This document shows positions 1 to 8,939 of a DNA stretch of 44,632 nucleotides, piece after piece. Source of the stretch: Sediminibacillus massiliensis (GTDB lineage Bacteria > Bacillota > Bacilli > Bacillales > Amphibacillaceae); assembly GCF_900156915.1 (NCBI RefSeq), contig NZ_LT732535.1, positions 3,520,497 to 3,565,128 of the forward strand, given 5' to 3'. The notes beneath the pieces are model-generated. The model was not told the DNA's origin. It was given only the letters and a program-made list of their open reading frames with translations, and made no database searches. Positions within the stretch are counted from its first letter, which is position 1. Each line of letters opens with the position of its first letter. A program made the translations under genes and the position numbers.

Positions 1-285
1 CGCTGTTCCCATAGGATAAGGAATGCTTCGACAGCAAGAAATCGCACGAAGAAAATCGTTTTTCATTTTCGAGGAGTCTGCGTGTTCAGCCTTCGATATT
101 AGATTTTTTCTGAATTTTGGTTAAGGAATATCTGTTAAACAAATTTAGGACCACTTCCCACTTGATCAAAAGTTCTATTCAAAGCGAGTATTTTTCCGCA
201 GCGCTGGAATACCACTCAATCAGAAAAGGATGGAAGGAAGTCACGCTATAGAGAGTTAGGTCGTAGTTTATGAATTTTACGTATA
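1..285. repeat. Intergenic repeat remnants at the left window edge
   Basis: No gene is visible in this stretch. Positions 186-270 are a degenerate same-orientation copy of 29668-29743: both contain GAGTATTTTTCCGCAGCGCT, then ACCACTCAAT, then TGGAAGGAAG, and end near GTAGTTTA or GCAGTTTA. That second copy is the right arm of the long palindromic repeat which carries the insertion sequence. Positions 80-93 (GGAGTCTGCGTG) resemble the distal part of the repeat at 23168-23412. I infer a decayed copy of the same family; its left boundary may lie outside the window. Confidence 0.55.
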
Positions 286-331
286 GAAAAAAGCTGTCCG
301 CATGGTTGAATGAAGCGGACAGTCTTTTTTA
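286..331. terminator. Terminator of the MATE gene
   Basis: An 8-9 bp stem (CTGTCCGC / GCGGACAG) has A-rich sequence on one side and T6 on the other, so it can work in both directions. The stop codon of the minus-strand MATE gene overlaps its T/A tract. Confidence 0.8.
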
Positions 332-1693
332 GGTGTTGTGTATTGCTTTTCTGGAAAGGGATTTTTGCAGGGAAAGGAGCCGGCCGTATAATGTGATGGC
401 TCCTGCGCTGAGGCCGATGATGATTCCGATCCAGTAACCGAAAGGCCCGAATCCTGTATAATTGGCAAGAACCCATCCACTAGGCAATCCAATCACCCAA
501 TAAGAAATGAATGCCATGATCAACGTAATATTGACATCCTTGTAGCCCCGTAGTGCACCTTGAAGAGGAGCCCCCACAGCATCGGCGAATTGAAAGAATA
601 TCGCATAGAAAATGAACTGCTTCGTCAGCGTAATCACTTCTGGATTATCATTATAGAGCCGGGCTACAGTATCATCCAGGACATACAGAATAAACCCGGC
701 CAAAAAAGAAACCGAAATCCCGGCGCCTAAACCCAGATAGGAGTAAGTCTTTGCCTCGTTAATCCGGTTTCCGCCGACTTCATATCCTACCGCTATCGTC
801 AGTGTCATTGCAATACTTAAAGGTATCATGTAAAGAAATGAAGCAAAGTTAATGGCTGCCTGGTGTGCAGCTATTGTTTCTGTGGAGTACACACTCATAA
901 ACAATGTAACTGCTGAAAAGATACTCGTTTCAAAGAAAATGGCGAAACCGGTTGGGATGCCTATCCTTAATTGCTCCCACCATGCATGTACGGATGGGAT
1001 GCTCCAAACCTTGAGGATTTTATACTGTTTGAACGGCCGTACTTTTAAAATAATCAGAAATGCAATAACTGAAGTAAGCCAGTAAGTCAACGATGAGGCA
1101 ACTCCGGCACCGATTCCTCCGAGTGCGGGCATTCCTAGCCTGCCGAAAATGAACATATAATTGAATAATATATTCAGCGGCAGAGATATGAGTATAATAA
1201 ACATAGAAACCCTCGTTTGTCCTAGAGCATCGATAAAGCAACGGACAATGTTAAAAAGGAACAAAGGAATAATCCCGGTGCCGATGGCGATTAGATAATA
1301 CTTCGCAACATGGCGGACTTCCGGTTCCAGTTCCATCCGGTTTAACACTGGATCTAATAGAAAATATCCGCACAAAGAGACAAGAAGCGCCAAAGCGACT
1401 GAAAGATAAATTCCCTGACGGACAGTTTCAGGAACTTGTTTGTCTTTTCCACCTCCGGTTAGTTGGGCTACAATAGGTGATAGGGCAAGTAAAATCCCAT
1501 TGATCCCCGTGAAAATTGGCACCCATAAGCTTGAACCGATTGCAACGCCAGCCAAGTCGCCTGTCCCGGCATTCCCGGACATGACGGTATCAAAGAAATT
1601 CATGGCATACAGGCTTAATTGAGTGATTAAAATGGGAATGAGGATTACCATGAACAATTTTAGCTTTTGACGGATTGTATCTGTCTGGTACAT
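329..1693 (-). CDS. MATE family multidrug/toxin efflux transporter
   Basis: The 454-residue product has the usual length for MATE (NorM/DinF-type) exporters, which expel cationic drugs or metabolites in exchange for Na+ or H+. About twelve hydrophobic segments are visible in two similar halves. Near the N-terminus the protein reads PILITQLSLYAMNFFDTVMSG, the usual helix-1 signature, and a cluster resembling SLWVPIFTGINGILLALSPIVAQ follows in helix 2. The start ATG (1691-1693) is preceded by AAGGAAG at good spacing. The gene is monocistronic, divergent from murG, and ends in a strong terminator. The substrate cannot be told from sequence. Confidence 0.93.
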   Translation of the reverse strand: MYQTDTIRQKLKLFMVILIPILITQLSLYAMNFFDTVMSGNAGTGDLAGVAIGSSLWVPIFTGINGILLALSPIVAQLTGGGKDKQVPETVRQGIYLSVALALLVSLCGYFLLDPVLNRMELEPEVRHVAKYYLIAIGTGIIPLFLFNIVRCFIDALGQTRVSMFIILISLPLNILFNYMFIFGRLGMPALGGIGAGVASSLTYWLTSVIAFLIILKVRPFKQYKILKVWSIPSVHAWWEQLRIGIPTGFAIFFETSIFSAVTLFMSVYSTETIAAHQAAINFASFLYMIPLSIAMTLTIAVGYEVGGNRINEAKTYSYLGLGAGISVSFLAGFILYVLDDTVARLYNDNPEVITLTKQFIFYAIFFQFADAVGAPLQGALRGYKDVNITLIMAFISYWVIGLPSGWVLANYTGFGPFGYWIGIIIGLSAGAITLYGRLLSLQKSLSRKAIHNT

Positions 1694-1736
1694 GAGGTTC
1701 TTCCTTTATCTGTTGATTTCGTCTATAACAGAGAGG

Positions 1737-1748
1737 ATTATAGCATAG
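1737..1748 (-). promoter_or_regulatory. Possible extended -10 promoter for the MATE gene
   Basis: On the minus strand TGCTATAAT is an extended -10 (TGn plus consensus TATAAT) about 45 nt upstream of the MATE start. No good -35 hexamer lies 17 nt further up, which is tolerable for extended -10 promoters. Confidence 0.4.
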
Positions 1749-1808
1749 TTGAAATGATTAATATACTTTGCCAATCAAGATTGGAAAGAAAAGAGAGGGA
1801 GCATTACC

Positions 1809-2879
1809 ATGGAAGGAAAAAGAATTCTGTTTACTGGAGGAGGAACGGCAGGACATGTCATTGTCAATCTGGCCGTTATCCCTTATTTTCAACGAGAAGG
1901 ATGGGATATCGATTATATCGGTTCAAAGAACGGGATAGAAAAAGAATTAATCAGCCGTCTTGATAATGTTAACTATCATGCAATTTCTACCGGAAAGCTG
2001 CGCCGTTACTTTTCCAAAGAAAACTTTAAAGATCCATTCAAAGTGTTGAAAGGAACGATGGAGGCCTACAGGATCATCGGCAAGAAGAAGCCTTCGGTTA
2101 TTTTTTCAAAAGGCGGTTTTGTGTCAGTACCGGTACTGGCGGCAGCCTGGATGCGCAAAACACCGGCTGTAATTCACGAGTCGGATTATACCCCAGGGCT
2201 TGCCAATAAGTTGGCGATCCCTTTTGCGAAAAAAGTCCTGGCCACATTTCCGGAAACAATGCAGTATTTACCTGAAAAGAAAGCAGAATGGATAGGTGCT
2301 GTCGTAAGGGAAGAATTATTTACAGGTTCCCGGGAACGAGGTTTGGCCCTTGCCAAGCTCAACCATCAAAAGCCGGTATTATTGATCATGGGGGGAAGCG
2401 GCGGCTCCCACAAAATAAATGAAACAGTTCGAGGTCAGCTCGATCAACTGCTTATGGAATTTCAAATCATTCACATTTGCGGGAAAAACAATGCCGATTG
2501 GTCGATTGATCGTCAAGGGTACACCCAGTTTGAATATGTCAACGAGGAACTTAGCGATCTATTTGCGGCCACGGACTATGTGTTGTCACGGGCCGGTTCT
2601 AATGCCATTTTCGAGTTCCTTGCTTTACGCAAGCCGATGCTGCTTATTCCTTTATCCAGAAATGCGAGCAGAGGCGACCAGATTTTGAATGCCCAGTCCT
2701 TTAAGAAACAAGGGTATGCCACCATGGTCGAAGAGGAAGAACTGACAGATGAGCGTCTTGTAAGGGAATTGAAGGATCTCAAAGAGAATAAAGAGACATA
2801 CCTCAAAAACATGCGGAAATATGAAAGCCGGGAAGCGAAAGAACAAGTAATCGATATAATCAAAAAAACCGGTAAGTAA
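1809..2879 (+). CDS. murG: MurG-type UDP-GlcNAc:lipid I N-acetylglucosaminyltransferase (stand-alone paralogue)
   Basis: MurG transfers GlcNAc from UDP-GlcNAc to lipid I on the inner membrane face, giving lipid II for peptidoglycan. The 356 residues show the GT-B N-terminal glycine loop GGGTAGHV, the SKGGFVSVP segment, the middle MGGSGGSHKIN loop and the C-terminal SRAGSNAIFEFL nucleotide-binding stretch. The usual HEQN motif reads HESD here. The gene is not in a dcw cell-division cluster; its neighbours are a transporter and a small membrane protein. Bacillus cereus-group genomes carry a similar second MurG, so this is probably a second copy, but the rest of the genome is not visible. RBS GAGAGGGAG precedes ATG 1809. 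Confidence 0.9.
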   Translation: MEGKRILFTGGGTAGHVIVNLAVIPYFQREGWDIDYIGSKNGIEKELISRLDNVNYHAISTGKLRRYFSKENFKDPFKVLKGTMEAYRIIGKKKPSVIFSKGGFVSVPVLAAAWMRKTPAVIHESDYTPGLANKLAIPFAKKVLATFPETMQYLPEKKAEWIGAVVREELFTGSRERGLALAKLNHQKPVLLIMGGSGGSHKINETVRGQLDQLLMEFQIIHICGKNNADWSIDRQGYTQFEYVNEELSDLFAATDYVLSRAGSNAIFEFLALRKPMLLIPLSRNASRGDQILNAQSFKKQGYATMVEEEELTDERLVRELKDLKENKETYLKNMRKYESREAKEQVIDIIKKTGK

Positions 2880-2883
2880 CCGG

Positions 2884-2923
2884 ATAAAGGCATATCCTGC
2901 CGGGATCTGCCTTTATTACTTTT
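2884..2923 (+). terminator. Weak terminator after murG
   Basis: A 9 bp stem ATAAAGGCA / TGCCTTTAT is followed by an interrupted T-rich run. Confidence 0.5.
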
Positions 2924-2949
2924 ATAACAGACTGAATAGGGGAGACAGG

Positions 2950-3282
2950 ATGAAACCTACGATATGCAGGTATTGTCATAAAGAGATTAAAAACAGGGAC
3001 GAATTGGTTACAGCTTCGAACTGGCTGCGGATTCATCCATTCCATTATGTTTGTTTCAATAAAAAAGATAAAGAGACTGCCACAATTCATACGGCTTGGA
3101 GGCCGGTAAACGGTACTGCTGGCAATATAACATTCCTTATCATGTTGGTCCTCGCTATTTGGATGCTGGCGACAAATACTTGGGGAATAATAGGGGATTT
3201 AATTGGATTGGTGGCACTCGGTCGTGTAATGGTGAGAGTCGCATCCTTTCTGTGGATAGAGCGAAAGCTTCCGAAAGTTTAA
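2950..3282 (+). CDS. Small zinc-ribbon-like membrane protein of unknown function
   Basis: I do not recognise this 110-residue protein. The N-terminus has C6-x2-C9 and later H32-x2-C35, a plausible zinc-binding knuckle. Two hydrophobic segments follow at about residues 55-72 and 75-95, with a basic C-terminus. It would be a small membrane protein with a cytoplasmic metal-binding head. The RBS is GGGGAGACAGG upstream of ATG 2950. It lies alone between murG and the aldo/keto reductase, with terminator-like hairpins on both sides. No function can be given. Confidence 0.8.
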   Translation: MKPTICRYCHKEIKNRDELVTASNWLRIHPFHYVCFNKKDKETATIHTAWRPVNGTAGNITFLIMLVLAIWMLATNTWGIIGDLIGLVALGRVMVRVASFLWIERKLPKV

Positions 3283-3293
3283 GTTGGGAGAAA

Positions 3294-3330
3294 ACAGCCC
3301 TTTTCTAAAAGGGGTGTTACATTTTATTTT
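3294..3330 (+). terminator. Terminator after the zinc-ribbon membrane protein
   Basis: ACAGCCCTTTT / AAAAGGGGTGT forms an 11 bp stem with one mismatch and a 2-nt loop, followed by TACATTTTATTTT. Confidence 0.65.
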
Positions 3331-3389
3331 GAAAGTTTATTGGGTTAAAATAAATATAGCGTTTTCATTAGAGAAAGGGGATAGTTTTG

Positions 3390-4205
3390 ATGAGTTTGAC
3401 TACGACAACCAAGTTACATAATGGAGTGGAGATTCCTTCGGTGGGGTTGGGAGTTTATAAGATGGCAGAGAACGAAGTCTATGAATCTGTGAAAACTGCT
3501 TTAGAACTTGGCTATCGGCATATCGACACTGCTTCTTTTTATGAAAATGAAGAAGGTGTCGGACGGGCGATAAAAGACAGTGGTATTCCGAGAGAGGAGA
3601 TATTTGTCACCACGAAAGTCTGGAATGATGAACAAGGGTTTGTAGAAACGCTTGAAGCTTTTCACCGTAGTTTGACAAAGCTCGGCCTTGACTATGTTGA
3701 TCTTTATCTTGTCCATTGGCCGGTGTCCGATAAGTATAAAGATACTTGGCGTGCCTTAGAAAAGGTCTATGGAGATGGAAAAGCACGAGCAATTGGTGTC
3801 AGCAATTTCCTTCCTCATCATTTGGATGACTTAATGAGAGATTCTGAAATCATGCCGATGATCAATCAAATCGAACTTCATCCACAACTTTCCCAAGTGG
3901 AAACAAGGGAGTTCTGTAAGCAGCATAACATCGCAGTCGAGGCTTGGTCTCCGATTGCAAAGGGCACTTACTTGGATCACCCTGTTTTACAGGAAATAGC
4001 TGAAAAATATAATAAGACTGCTGCCCAGATCATTCTTCGTTGGGATTTTCAAAATGAAATCATCACCATTCCGAAATCTGTCCGCAAAGAGCGGCAGCGG
4101 GAGAACGCCGATATTTTTGATTTTGAACTGACTCAGGATGATATCGACAAAATCAACAGTATGGATAATGACAATCGGCTCGGGCTGCATCCTGATGATT
4201 TTTAA
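3390..4205 (+). CDS. Aldo/keto reductase (AKR5 / glyoxal reductase-like)
   Basis: This NADPH-dependent (beta/alpha)8-barrel reductase reduces aldehydes and ketones; the closest characterised relatives I recognise are Bacillus YvgN/YtbE-type methylglyoxal reductases. The catalytic tetrad is visible as D46 and Y51 (DTASFYENE), K76 (VTTKVW) and H109 (LVHWP). The C-terminal cofactor loop IPKSVRKERQREN binds the NADPH phosphate in this family. I use ATG 3390; an in-frame TTG at 3387 sits closer to the AAAGGGG RBS. The gene is monocistronic and ends at a terminator shared with the convergent ger operon. Physiological substrate unknown. Confidence 0.93.
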   Translation: MSLTTTTKLHNGVEIPSVGLGVYKMAENEVYESVKTALELGYRHIDTASFYENEEGVGRAIKDSGIPREEIFVTTKVWNDEQGFVETLEAFHRSLTKLGLDYVDLYLVHWPVSDKYKDTWRALEKVYGDGKARAIGVSNFLPHHLDDLMRDSEIMPMINQIELHPQLSQVETREFCKQHNIAVEAWSPIAKGTYLDHPVLQEIAEKYNKTAAQIILRWDFQNEIITIPKSVRKERQRENADIFDFELTQDDIDKINSMDNDNRLGLHPDDF

Positions 4206-4211
4206 TGGTTA

Positions 4212-4243
4212 AATCTATCCGGGATGATCATCCCGGATAGATT
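4212..4243. terminator. Shared convergent terminator (AKR / ger operon)
   Basis: A perfect 32-nt palindrome centred on GATGATCATC lies between the two convergent stop codons and can serve both strands, although the T-tracts are poor. Confidence 0.6.
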
Positions 4244-5363
4244 ATTGAATCATTCCATGTCTTAATATTTTTGTTTTAATGTTTATATCGACTTCCATAT
4301 TTGGGTAGATTGCCTGCCACTCTTCATCTGTAATTGGTCGTTTAGTATTATAAATATGCCCAAAACCAATTGGATCCACCTTTAACTCCTGGAGTTTTGT
4401 AATGAGTTCCTTTAGGTTTTTGGATAAGTCTTTTGATATTTCCTCTTCTAATTTATTCATCACTTCATCGTTTATTTTGATGGAGTCCGTCGTTTCCATG
4501 ATTCTTCCTTCAATCTTTACATCTATTTTGAACTTCACTTTTTCAATCGATTGAACATTTATTTTTGTTTTGCTTCTTATCTCGCTTAAAACAAGGTCGA
4601 GCTGTTTAGCATGACCCCCATTTACCCCTTTCTTATATTCTTTGAAGATTTCTGAGGGTACGGAAGTCTGTACTCTTCCGGTTTTATAATTATCTGTCAG
4701 TAGTTTTACAAAAAATCCCTCTCTAGTATTAATATTACCTATATATTTATCGTCTCTGAACAAGGCAAGTTTATCAATTTTCGGCATTCCATTATTTATG
4801 CTTACCATTGGTAATACAGGATCCAACCCTATCGTAAAGTATTGATGAAGGAAATCTCTTAATGTACTCCTAGTCACAATTTCCTGCCTTGTATTTGTAT
4901 CGATAATTTGCTCTAAGTACGTTCCTGCATTTGTTGTACTGTTATCATAAACACTTTGTAAGACTTCACTGGCCTGGCCATCCGCCATTGTTACGAACAA
5001 CGTATCTGGTATTTTGGCATTTCGATTCAATGCATCTAATACTTGACTAGCACCTTCTTCTGCAAGAGATCTTCCCAACACCATCATCCGTGCTTTTCCG
5101 ATTACTAGTTGATAATTGGCCTCCAAATTTGCATTTTGTATGGTTCCGTATATTGTTTCTGAGGATGCTTTTACCAGTTCATTGATTCTTTTCGATTCTG
5201 GGTCGAATTGAAAATAAATAAAGCTTGAATGAAAGTCTTCGTTCTCTTCCTTTTTATCAATCCCCAGAGTATTGATTACTCCGAGCTTCTCTATTTGATA
5301 TATTTGAGCACACCCAGACAAAAACAGTAAGAATACCAAAAGAAAGGCTAATTTCTTGCTCAT
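4242..5363 (-). CDS. Ger(x)C family spore germination lipoprotein (GerAC-type)
   Basis: This is the C subunit of a GerA-type germinant receptor, a lipoprotein on the outer face of the spore inner membrane. The 373-residue protein begins with a lipoprotein signal ending in LFLSGC, making C18 the lipidated residue. The family landmark GINTLGIDK-like segment occurs at about residues 28-40 as GVINTLGIDKKEEN, and the conserved C-terminal section near DPIGFG is present. Its ATG overlaps the end of the upstream B-subunit gene by 4 nt, indicating translational coupling. It is third in an A-B-C operon. Confidence 0.93.
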   Translation of the reverse strand: MSKKLAFLLVFLLFLSGCAQIYQIEKLGVINTLGIDKKEENEDFHSSFIYFQFDPESKRINELVKASSETIYGTIQNANLEANYQLVIGKARMMVLGRSLAEEGASQVLDALNRNAKIPDTLFVTMADGQASEVLQSVYDNSTTNAGTYLEQIIDTNTRQEIVTRSTLRDFLHQYFTIGLDPVLPMVSINNGMPKIDKLALFRDDKYIGNINTREGFFVKLLTDNYKTGRVQTSVPSEIFKEYKKGVNGGHAKQLDLVLSEIRSKTKINVQSIEKVKFKIDVKIEGRIMETTDSIKINDEVMNKLEEEISKDLSKNLKELITKLQELKVDPIGFGHIYNTKRPITDEEWQAIYPNMEVDINIKTKILRHGMIQ

Positions 5364-6472
5364 TTCTTCGCTCTCCTCTTTTTTTCTGCCTTTTTCTTGA
5401 TCAAGACTAGTGGATAAAGAACCAATGGATAAATAAATCCCACCCAGAATCCAACTCTGGCAATAAGATCGGTAAGGAAGTTAGTTGTTGTCTGGTCTTT
5501 CATCAATGCTCCTAAAACGATAAGTAGCAAAGCGACAAAATAAACCGCTTTTTTTTGTTGCACCCTGAAAGTCCTTTTAATAGTATAGGTGGTTATCCAT
5601 GTAAATAAGACAATGCTCGGCAGTACTACAAAAAACCATGCAGTAACGACTAAAACATCAAACCTGCCGATGATGGCATATTCAATAATCTTAAACAGGA
5701 CGAGGACCGGCCAAAGTAAAGTTTCCAATCCTAAAGGGCTGAAGTAACCAATCGAAATGACTGTCACGAGCAGGAGTAAAAAGGTCGTGAAAGCAACTCC
5801 GAGCTGTGCAGACTTATGTGCAGATTGTTTGTCCTGGATAAAAGGATAGATGAAAAAAATGAGTTCGACTCCTACATAAGAAAAGGATGTTTTGTAAGCC
5901 CCGGAGAGCAATTCTCCTGTTGTCGCTTGGAAAATAGGCAAGAAATTGGATAAATCCATCAATATAACTGACTTATACAAAAAAATGAGCAGCCACAAGG
6001 AAAAAAAGAAGAATATAAAGATTAAACCAACAACAACCCTGATTCCTCCTAGCAAAGTGTACACAGTAAGTAAAATCATTAAAATGCTCATTACCCATGG
6101 AGACATAGTAGGGAAGATGAAGACTTGGACCACTTCTATATAATCAACCAACACGCTTAACGTAACTACAAAAAAATAGACGATAAAGAAGCTTCCTAGT
6201 AGTTTGCCGATCCATTTGCCGAAAATATCAGTCTGGATGCTCACGATATCCGCATTTTTATATTGTTTTAAGATGAAGAACATGACCATGACAACTAAAT
6301 GCAAAGCAGCCCCGGCTATAAGCACGGAAATCCAGGCATCATGTTTGGACTCTAAGAAAATATGATGGGGAACCCCCATGATCCCCACCCCTGTTTGAAT
6401 GGATATAAGGAGGAAAAATAAGTAGAAAGCTTTTATTTGTTTGTTGGGTTTTATGGTCAGATTTGGTCCCAT
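5360..6472 (-). CDS. GerAB-type spore germination permease
   Basis: This is the B subunit of a GerA-type receptor, an APC-superfamily membrane protein that in studied receptors carries the germinant-binding pocket. The 370 residues contain about ten membrane helices. The N-terminus has the family feature of a short tail followed by FYLFFLLISIQTGVGIMGVP, and the C-terminus is strongly basic (KKKAEKKRRAKK). The gene lies 11 nt downstream of the A subunit and overlaps the C subunit by 4 nt. The nutrient sensed cannot be predicted. Confidence 0.93.
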   Translation of the reverse strand: MGPNLTIKPNKQIKAFYLFFLLISIQTGVGIMGVPHHIFLESKHDAWISVLIAGAALHLVVMVMFFILKQYKNADIVSIQTDIFGKWIGKLLGSFFIVYFFVVTLSVLVDYIEVVQVFIFPTMSPWVMSILMILLTVYTLLGGIRVVVGLIFIFFFFSLWLLIFLYKSVILMDLSNFLPIFQATTGELLSGAYKTSFSYVGVELIFFIYPFIQDKQSAHKSAQLGVAFTTFLLLLVTVISIGYFSPLGLETLLWPVLVLFKIIEYAIIGRFDVLVVTAWFFVVLPSIVLFTWITTYTIKRTFRVQQKKAVYFVALLLIVLGALMKDQTTTNFLTDLIARVGFWVGFIYPLVLYPLVLIKKKAEKKRRAKK

Positions 6473-6483
6473 TGTTTTTCCTC

Positions 6484-7980
6484 CTACTCATCAATATCCT
6501 TTTTCATCCGGGCCCTTCTTTGTTTGTATCTTGTCAAATCTTTCGGACGATATGAGATACTTCTCAGGTTGCTGACAAAAGCAGGTAACCTGAAAAAGGA
6601 ATTATCGAAATCCTTAAGATTTAACGGGTAAGCTGGAAGTAAATATGGTCTGCCTAAAGATGTTGTCCGCAGTAAATGGATAACTATGAAGCTGACACCG
6701 CCGATTACACCGATCAAGCCAATCATCCCTGCAATGATGATCATTGGGAACCGGATAACTCTTATGGTGGATCCCATCGCATAACTCGGTGCGGTGAAGG
6801 ATGCAAGAGCACTCATGGCAACAACTATGATGAGTATATTGCTTGTTAATCCTGCTGCCACTGCTGCTTGTCCGATGACGATACCACCTACGATACCAAT
6901 TGTTTGCCCCACTTTGGTAGGAAGCCTTGCTCCAGCTTCTCTGAGCAGCTCGATTAATAGTTCAAGCAGAACAGCTTCCATGATAGGGGGGAATGGGACA
7001 GCAGCACGCGACTCCCCAAGTGTTGTCAGTAATGGGGTGGGAATGATTTCGTAATGAAAGGTAACAGCTGCGACATATGCAGGCGTCAGCAAGGCAGAAA
7101 TAATCAATGCAATGAACCGCAAAAGCCGTATAAAAGAACCCACATTCCAGCGCATGAAGACATCCTCAGTGGATTCGAAAAAACTGAATAAGGAAGTGGG
7201 ACCGACAAATCCGCTCGGACTCTTATCGACAAGAACACCAACCCTTCCCTTGGAAACGGAATATGTAAACCGGCTAGGAAGTTCCGTAATATAGAATTGC
7301 GGGAAGAGGGAGGTCGACGAGTCCTCAATAAAGTGGATAAGAGGCATCGTATCTTCAATATTGTCCACAACCAATTCTTTTAGTCGTTGTCTCATGGTCT
7401 GCACATCGGTTTCATTGGCAAGGGATTTTAAATAGACAAGTCGGACCTCTGTGGGAATTCTTTCACCGATTATAACTTTTTCTGTTACAAGATCACTAGT
7501 ATTCAAACGCCAACGAACAATATTTAGATTAGTTGTCAATGACTCTGTAAAAGCATCACGCGGGCCAAGCACTGTCGATTCCTTTTCAGCTCTTTCTACT
7601 TGTCTGTGTTCACGATTAGGAATGGAATAGGTGATCACCTCTGACGCTTTCTCAATATAAATACCTACAGAACCTTTAATAAGGACATCAATAACCTCAC
7701 TAAAATCGGTATGGGAAGAAGATTCCCCTAATGGCAATTCGTTTAGGATTTTTTGGGTATCCCAATTTTCATCCTTGGTAAGGAGTGGGGAGAGGATATT
7801 GTTGTTCAGCTGTTTCGTTGTAACCAGCAAGGTAATAAAGAAGACCAGAATTTTTCCGCCTTTTACTTCAAATTCTTGAATCTGCAAGTCAGGGGTATCT
7901 GGAAGTTTTTTATTCAATAGGTCCTTCATTTCTTCAATTGTTATTGGTAAACTTGCACTCGATTTTATCCGTCTCCTCAT
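6484..7980 (-). CDS. GerA-type spore germination protein (A subunit)
   Basis: This is the A subunit of a nutrient germinant receptor, about 498 residues with a soluble N-terminal half and 5-6 membrane helices in the C-terminal half. Family hallmarks include DILIKGSVGIYIEKA, the PTEVRLVYL segment, SKGRVGVLVDKSPSG and GPTSLFSFFESTEDVF. The open frame extends to 8103, but I take ATG 7980 (MRRRIKSS). It has GGAG 10 nt upstream, gives the usual family length, and lies downstream of a sigma-G-like promoter that the longer form would swallow. It is first in the gerA-gerB-gerC operon. Confidence 0.92.
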   Translation of the reverse strand: MRRRIKSSASLPITIEEMKDLLNKKLPDTPDLQIQEFEVKGGKILVFFITLLVTTKQLNNNILSPLLTKDENWDTQKILNELPLGESSSHTDFSEVIDVLIKGSVGIYIEKASEVITYSIPNREHRQVERAEKESTVLGPRDAFTESLTTNLNIVRWRLNTSDLVTEKVIIGERIPTEVRLVYLKSLANETDVQTMRQRLKELVVDNIEDTMPLIHFIEDSSTSLFPQFYITELPSRFTYSVSKGRVGVLVDKSPSGFVGPTSLFSFFESTEDVFMRWNVGSFIRLLRFIALIISALLTPAYVAAVTFHYEIIPTPLLTTLGESRAAVPFPPIMEAVLLELLIELLREAGARLPTKVGQTIGIVGGIVIGQAAVAAGLTSNILIIVVAMSALASFTAPSYAMGSTIRVIRFPMIIIAGMIGLIGVIGGVSFIVIHLLRTTSLGRPYLLPAYPLNLKDFDNSFFRLPAFVSNLRSISYRPKDLTRYKQRRARMKKDIDE

Positions 7981-8010
7981 AGTAAACCAACTCCATTCTG
8001 CAGATATGTT

Positions 8011-8040
8011 TAGTATGGAGTATTTTGAACGAATTATGAG
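8011..8040 (-). promoter_or_regulatory. Sigma-G-like promoter of the ger operon
   Basis: On the minus strand CTCATA-N17-CATACTA is present. The -10 is an exact match to the forespore sigma-G element CATACTA, and the -35 shares four of six bases with TGAATA. It lies 31 nt upstream of the chosen GerA start. GerA-type operons are known sigma-G targets. Confidence 0.7.
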
Positions 8041-8058
8041 GGGAACAGAGGTGATTAT

Positions 8059-8097
8059 AGAAAAATAAAAGAAGCCTCCACATGCAAAGAGACTTCT
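8059..8097 (-). terminator. Terminator of the carbonic anhydrase gene
   Basis: On the minus strand AGAAGTCTC / GAGGCTTCT (9 bp, one G-U) is followed by TTTTATTTTTCT. It separates the carbonic anhydrase transcript from the ger operon, which then needs its own promoter. Confidence 0.75.
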
Positions 8098-8115
8098 AAA
8101 CAATAGAATTAAGCT

Positions 8116-8670
8116 CTAGTATCCGAAAACGACAATGTCGATTTTCCCTGTGGCTGGGTCCATAACCAGACCGTGTACTGGCAAATCTTCCGGCAGAAGG
8201 GGATGTTTTTGAATCAGTTCGACTGTAGTTTTCACCCCATCTTCCACAGATTCAAAACCATGCAGCCATTGATGAAGGTCTTTCTCATTATTATTTATCG
8301 AATCCAATCTGTGCTGATCAACCCCTTGAACTTCCATTCTCTCAATGATTTCTTTCGATTGATACCCAGTCATTTGACAATCATGGTGGCCGATAACGAA
8401 AATTTCATCAGCACGCAAATCATAGACAGCCATCAGCAGGCTGCGCATTACACTGTCATAAGGATCTGTCAGTAAGGCACCTGCTGTCTTGATCATGTGC
8501 ACATCGCCATTTTTAAGGTCTAGTGCCTGGGGAAGAAGTTCCTCCAGTCTCGGATCCATGCATGTCAGAATGACAGCATTCTTATTCGGGAAACTGTCTG
8601 TTTCGATTGATTTATATTTTTCTTCCTTCACAAATTGCTCATTGAATCGAACAAAATCCTCAAGTAACAT
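8116..8670 (-). CDS. ytiB: Beta-class carbonic anhydrase (YtiB-like)
   Basis: This cytoplasmic zinc enzyme interconverts CO2 and bicarbonate. Zinc ligands C37, H95 and C98 are visible (TCMDPRL and IGHHDC), along with the D39/R41 pair that controls the active site. At about 184 residues it matches Bacillus YtiB from end to end, including the closing DPATGKIDIVVFGY. I prefer the second of two ATGs (8668-8670), because AAAGGATGG then has 7-nt spacing and homologues begin at MxLLxD; the first ATG (8676) would be only 1 nt from the SD. It is monocistronic. Confidence 0.9.
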   Translation of the reverse strand: MLLEDFVRFNEQFVKEEKYKSIETDSFPNKNAVILTCMDPRLEELLPQALDLKNGDVHMIKTAGALLTDPYDSVMRSLLMAVYDLRADEIFVIGHHDCQMTGYQSKEIIERMEVQGVDQHRLDSINNNEKDLHQWLHGFESVEDGVKTTVELIQKHPLLPEDLPVHGLVMDPATGKIDIVVFGY

Positions 8671-8883
8671 TTGCATACCATCCTTTTTATTATTAAAAAG
8701 CTGGTATTAATGTAAGGGATACAAATATTTAATGCAATTAATACAAAATTCGACACAAAAACAAAAAAGTTCTGAAAACTTTCAATTTTTATTATATTGA
8801 GTAGATGATATAATAGAAATAATACCAAAAGAAGGATGGATTATTTTTCTTAATTAAAATAATTTGACCAAGCACCCCGAAAG

Positions 8884-8910
8884 TTGCAAATGGGGTCGAA
8901 TAGCTATAAT
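8884..8910 (+). promoter_or_regulatory. Possible sigma-A promoter for the 69-aa gene
   Basis: TTGCAA-N15-TATAAT lies 30 nt before the start codon. The -10 is consensus but the spacer is short. ACCCC / GGGGT on either side of the -35 could form a small hairpin or operator. Confidence 0.4.
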
Positions 8911-8939
8911 AGATTATTGGGGGAAGAAAGGGTGATTAG

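Noticed and set aside
8017-8103. N-terminal extension of GerA to 8103
   Set aside because: It would include a sigma-G-like promoter and the upstream terminator's T-tract, lacks an RBS, and exceeds the family length.
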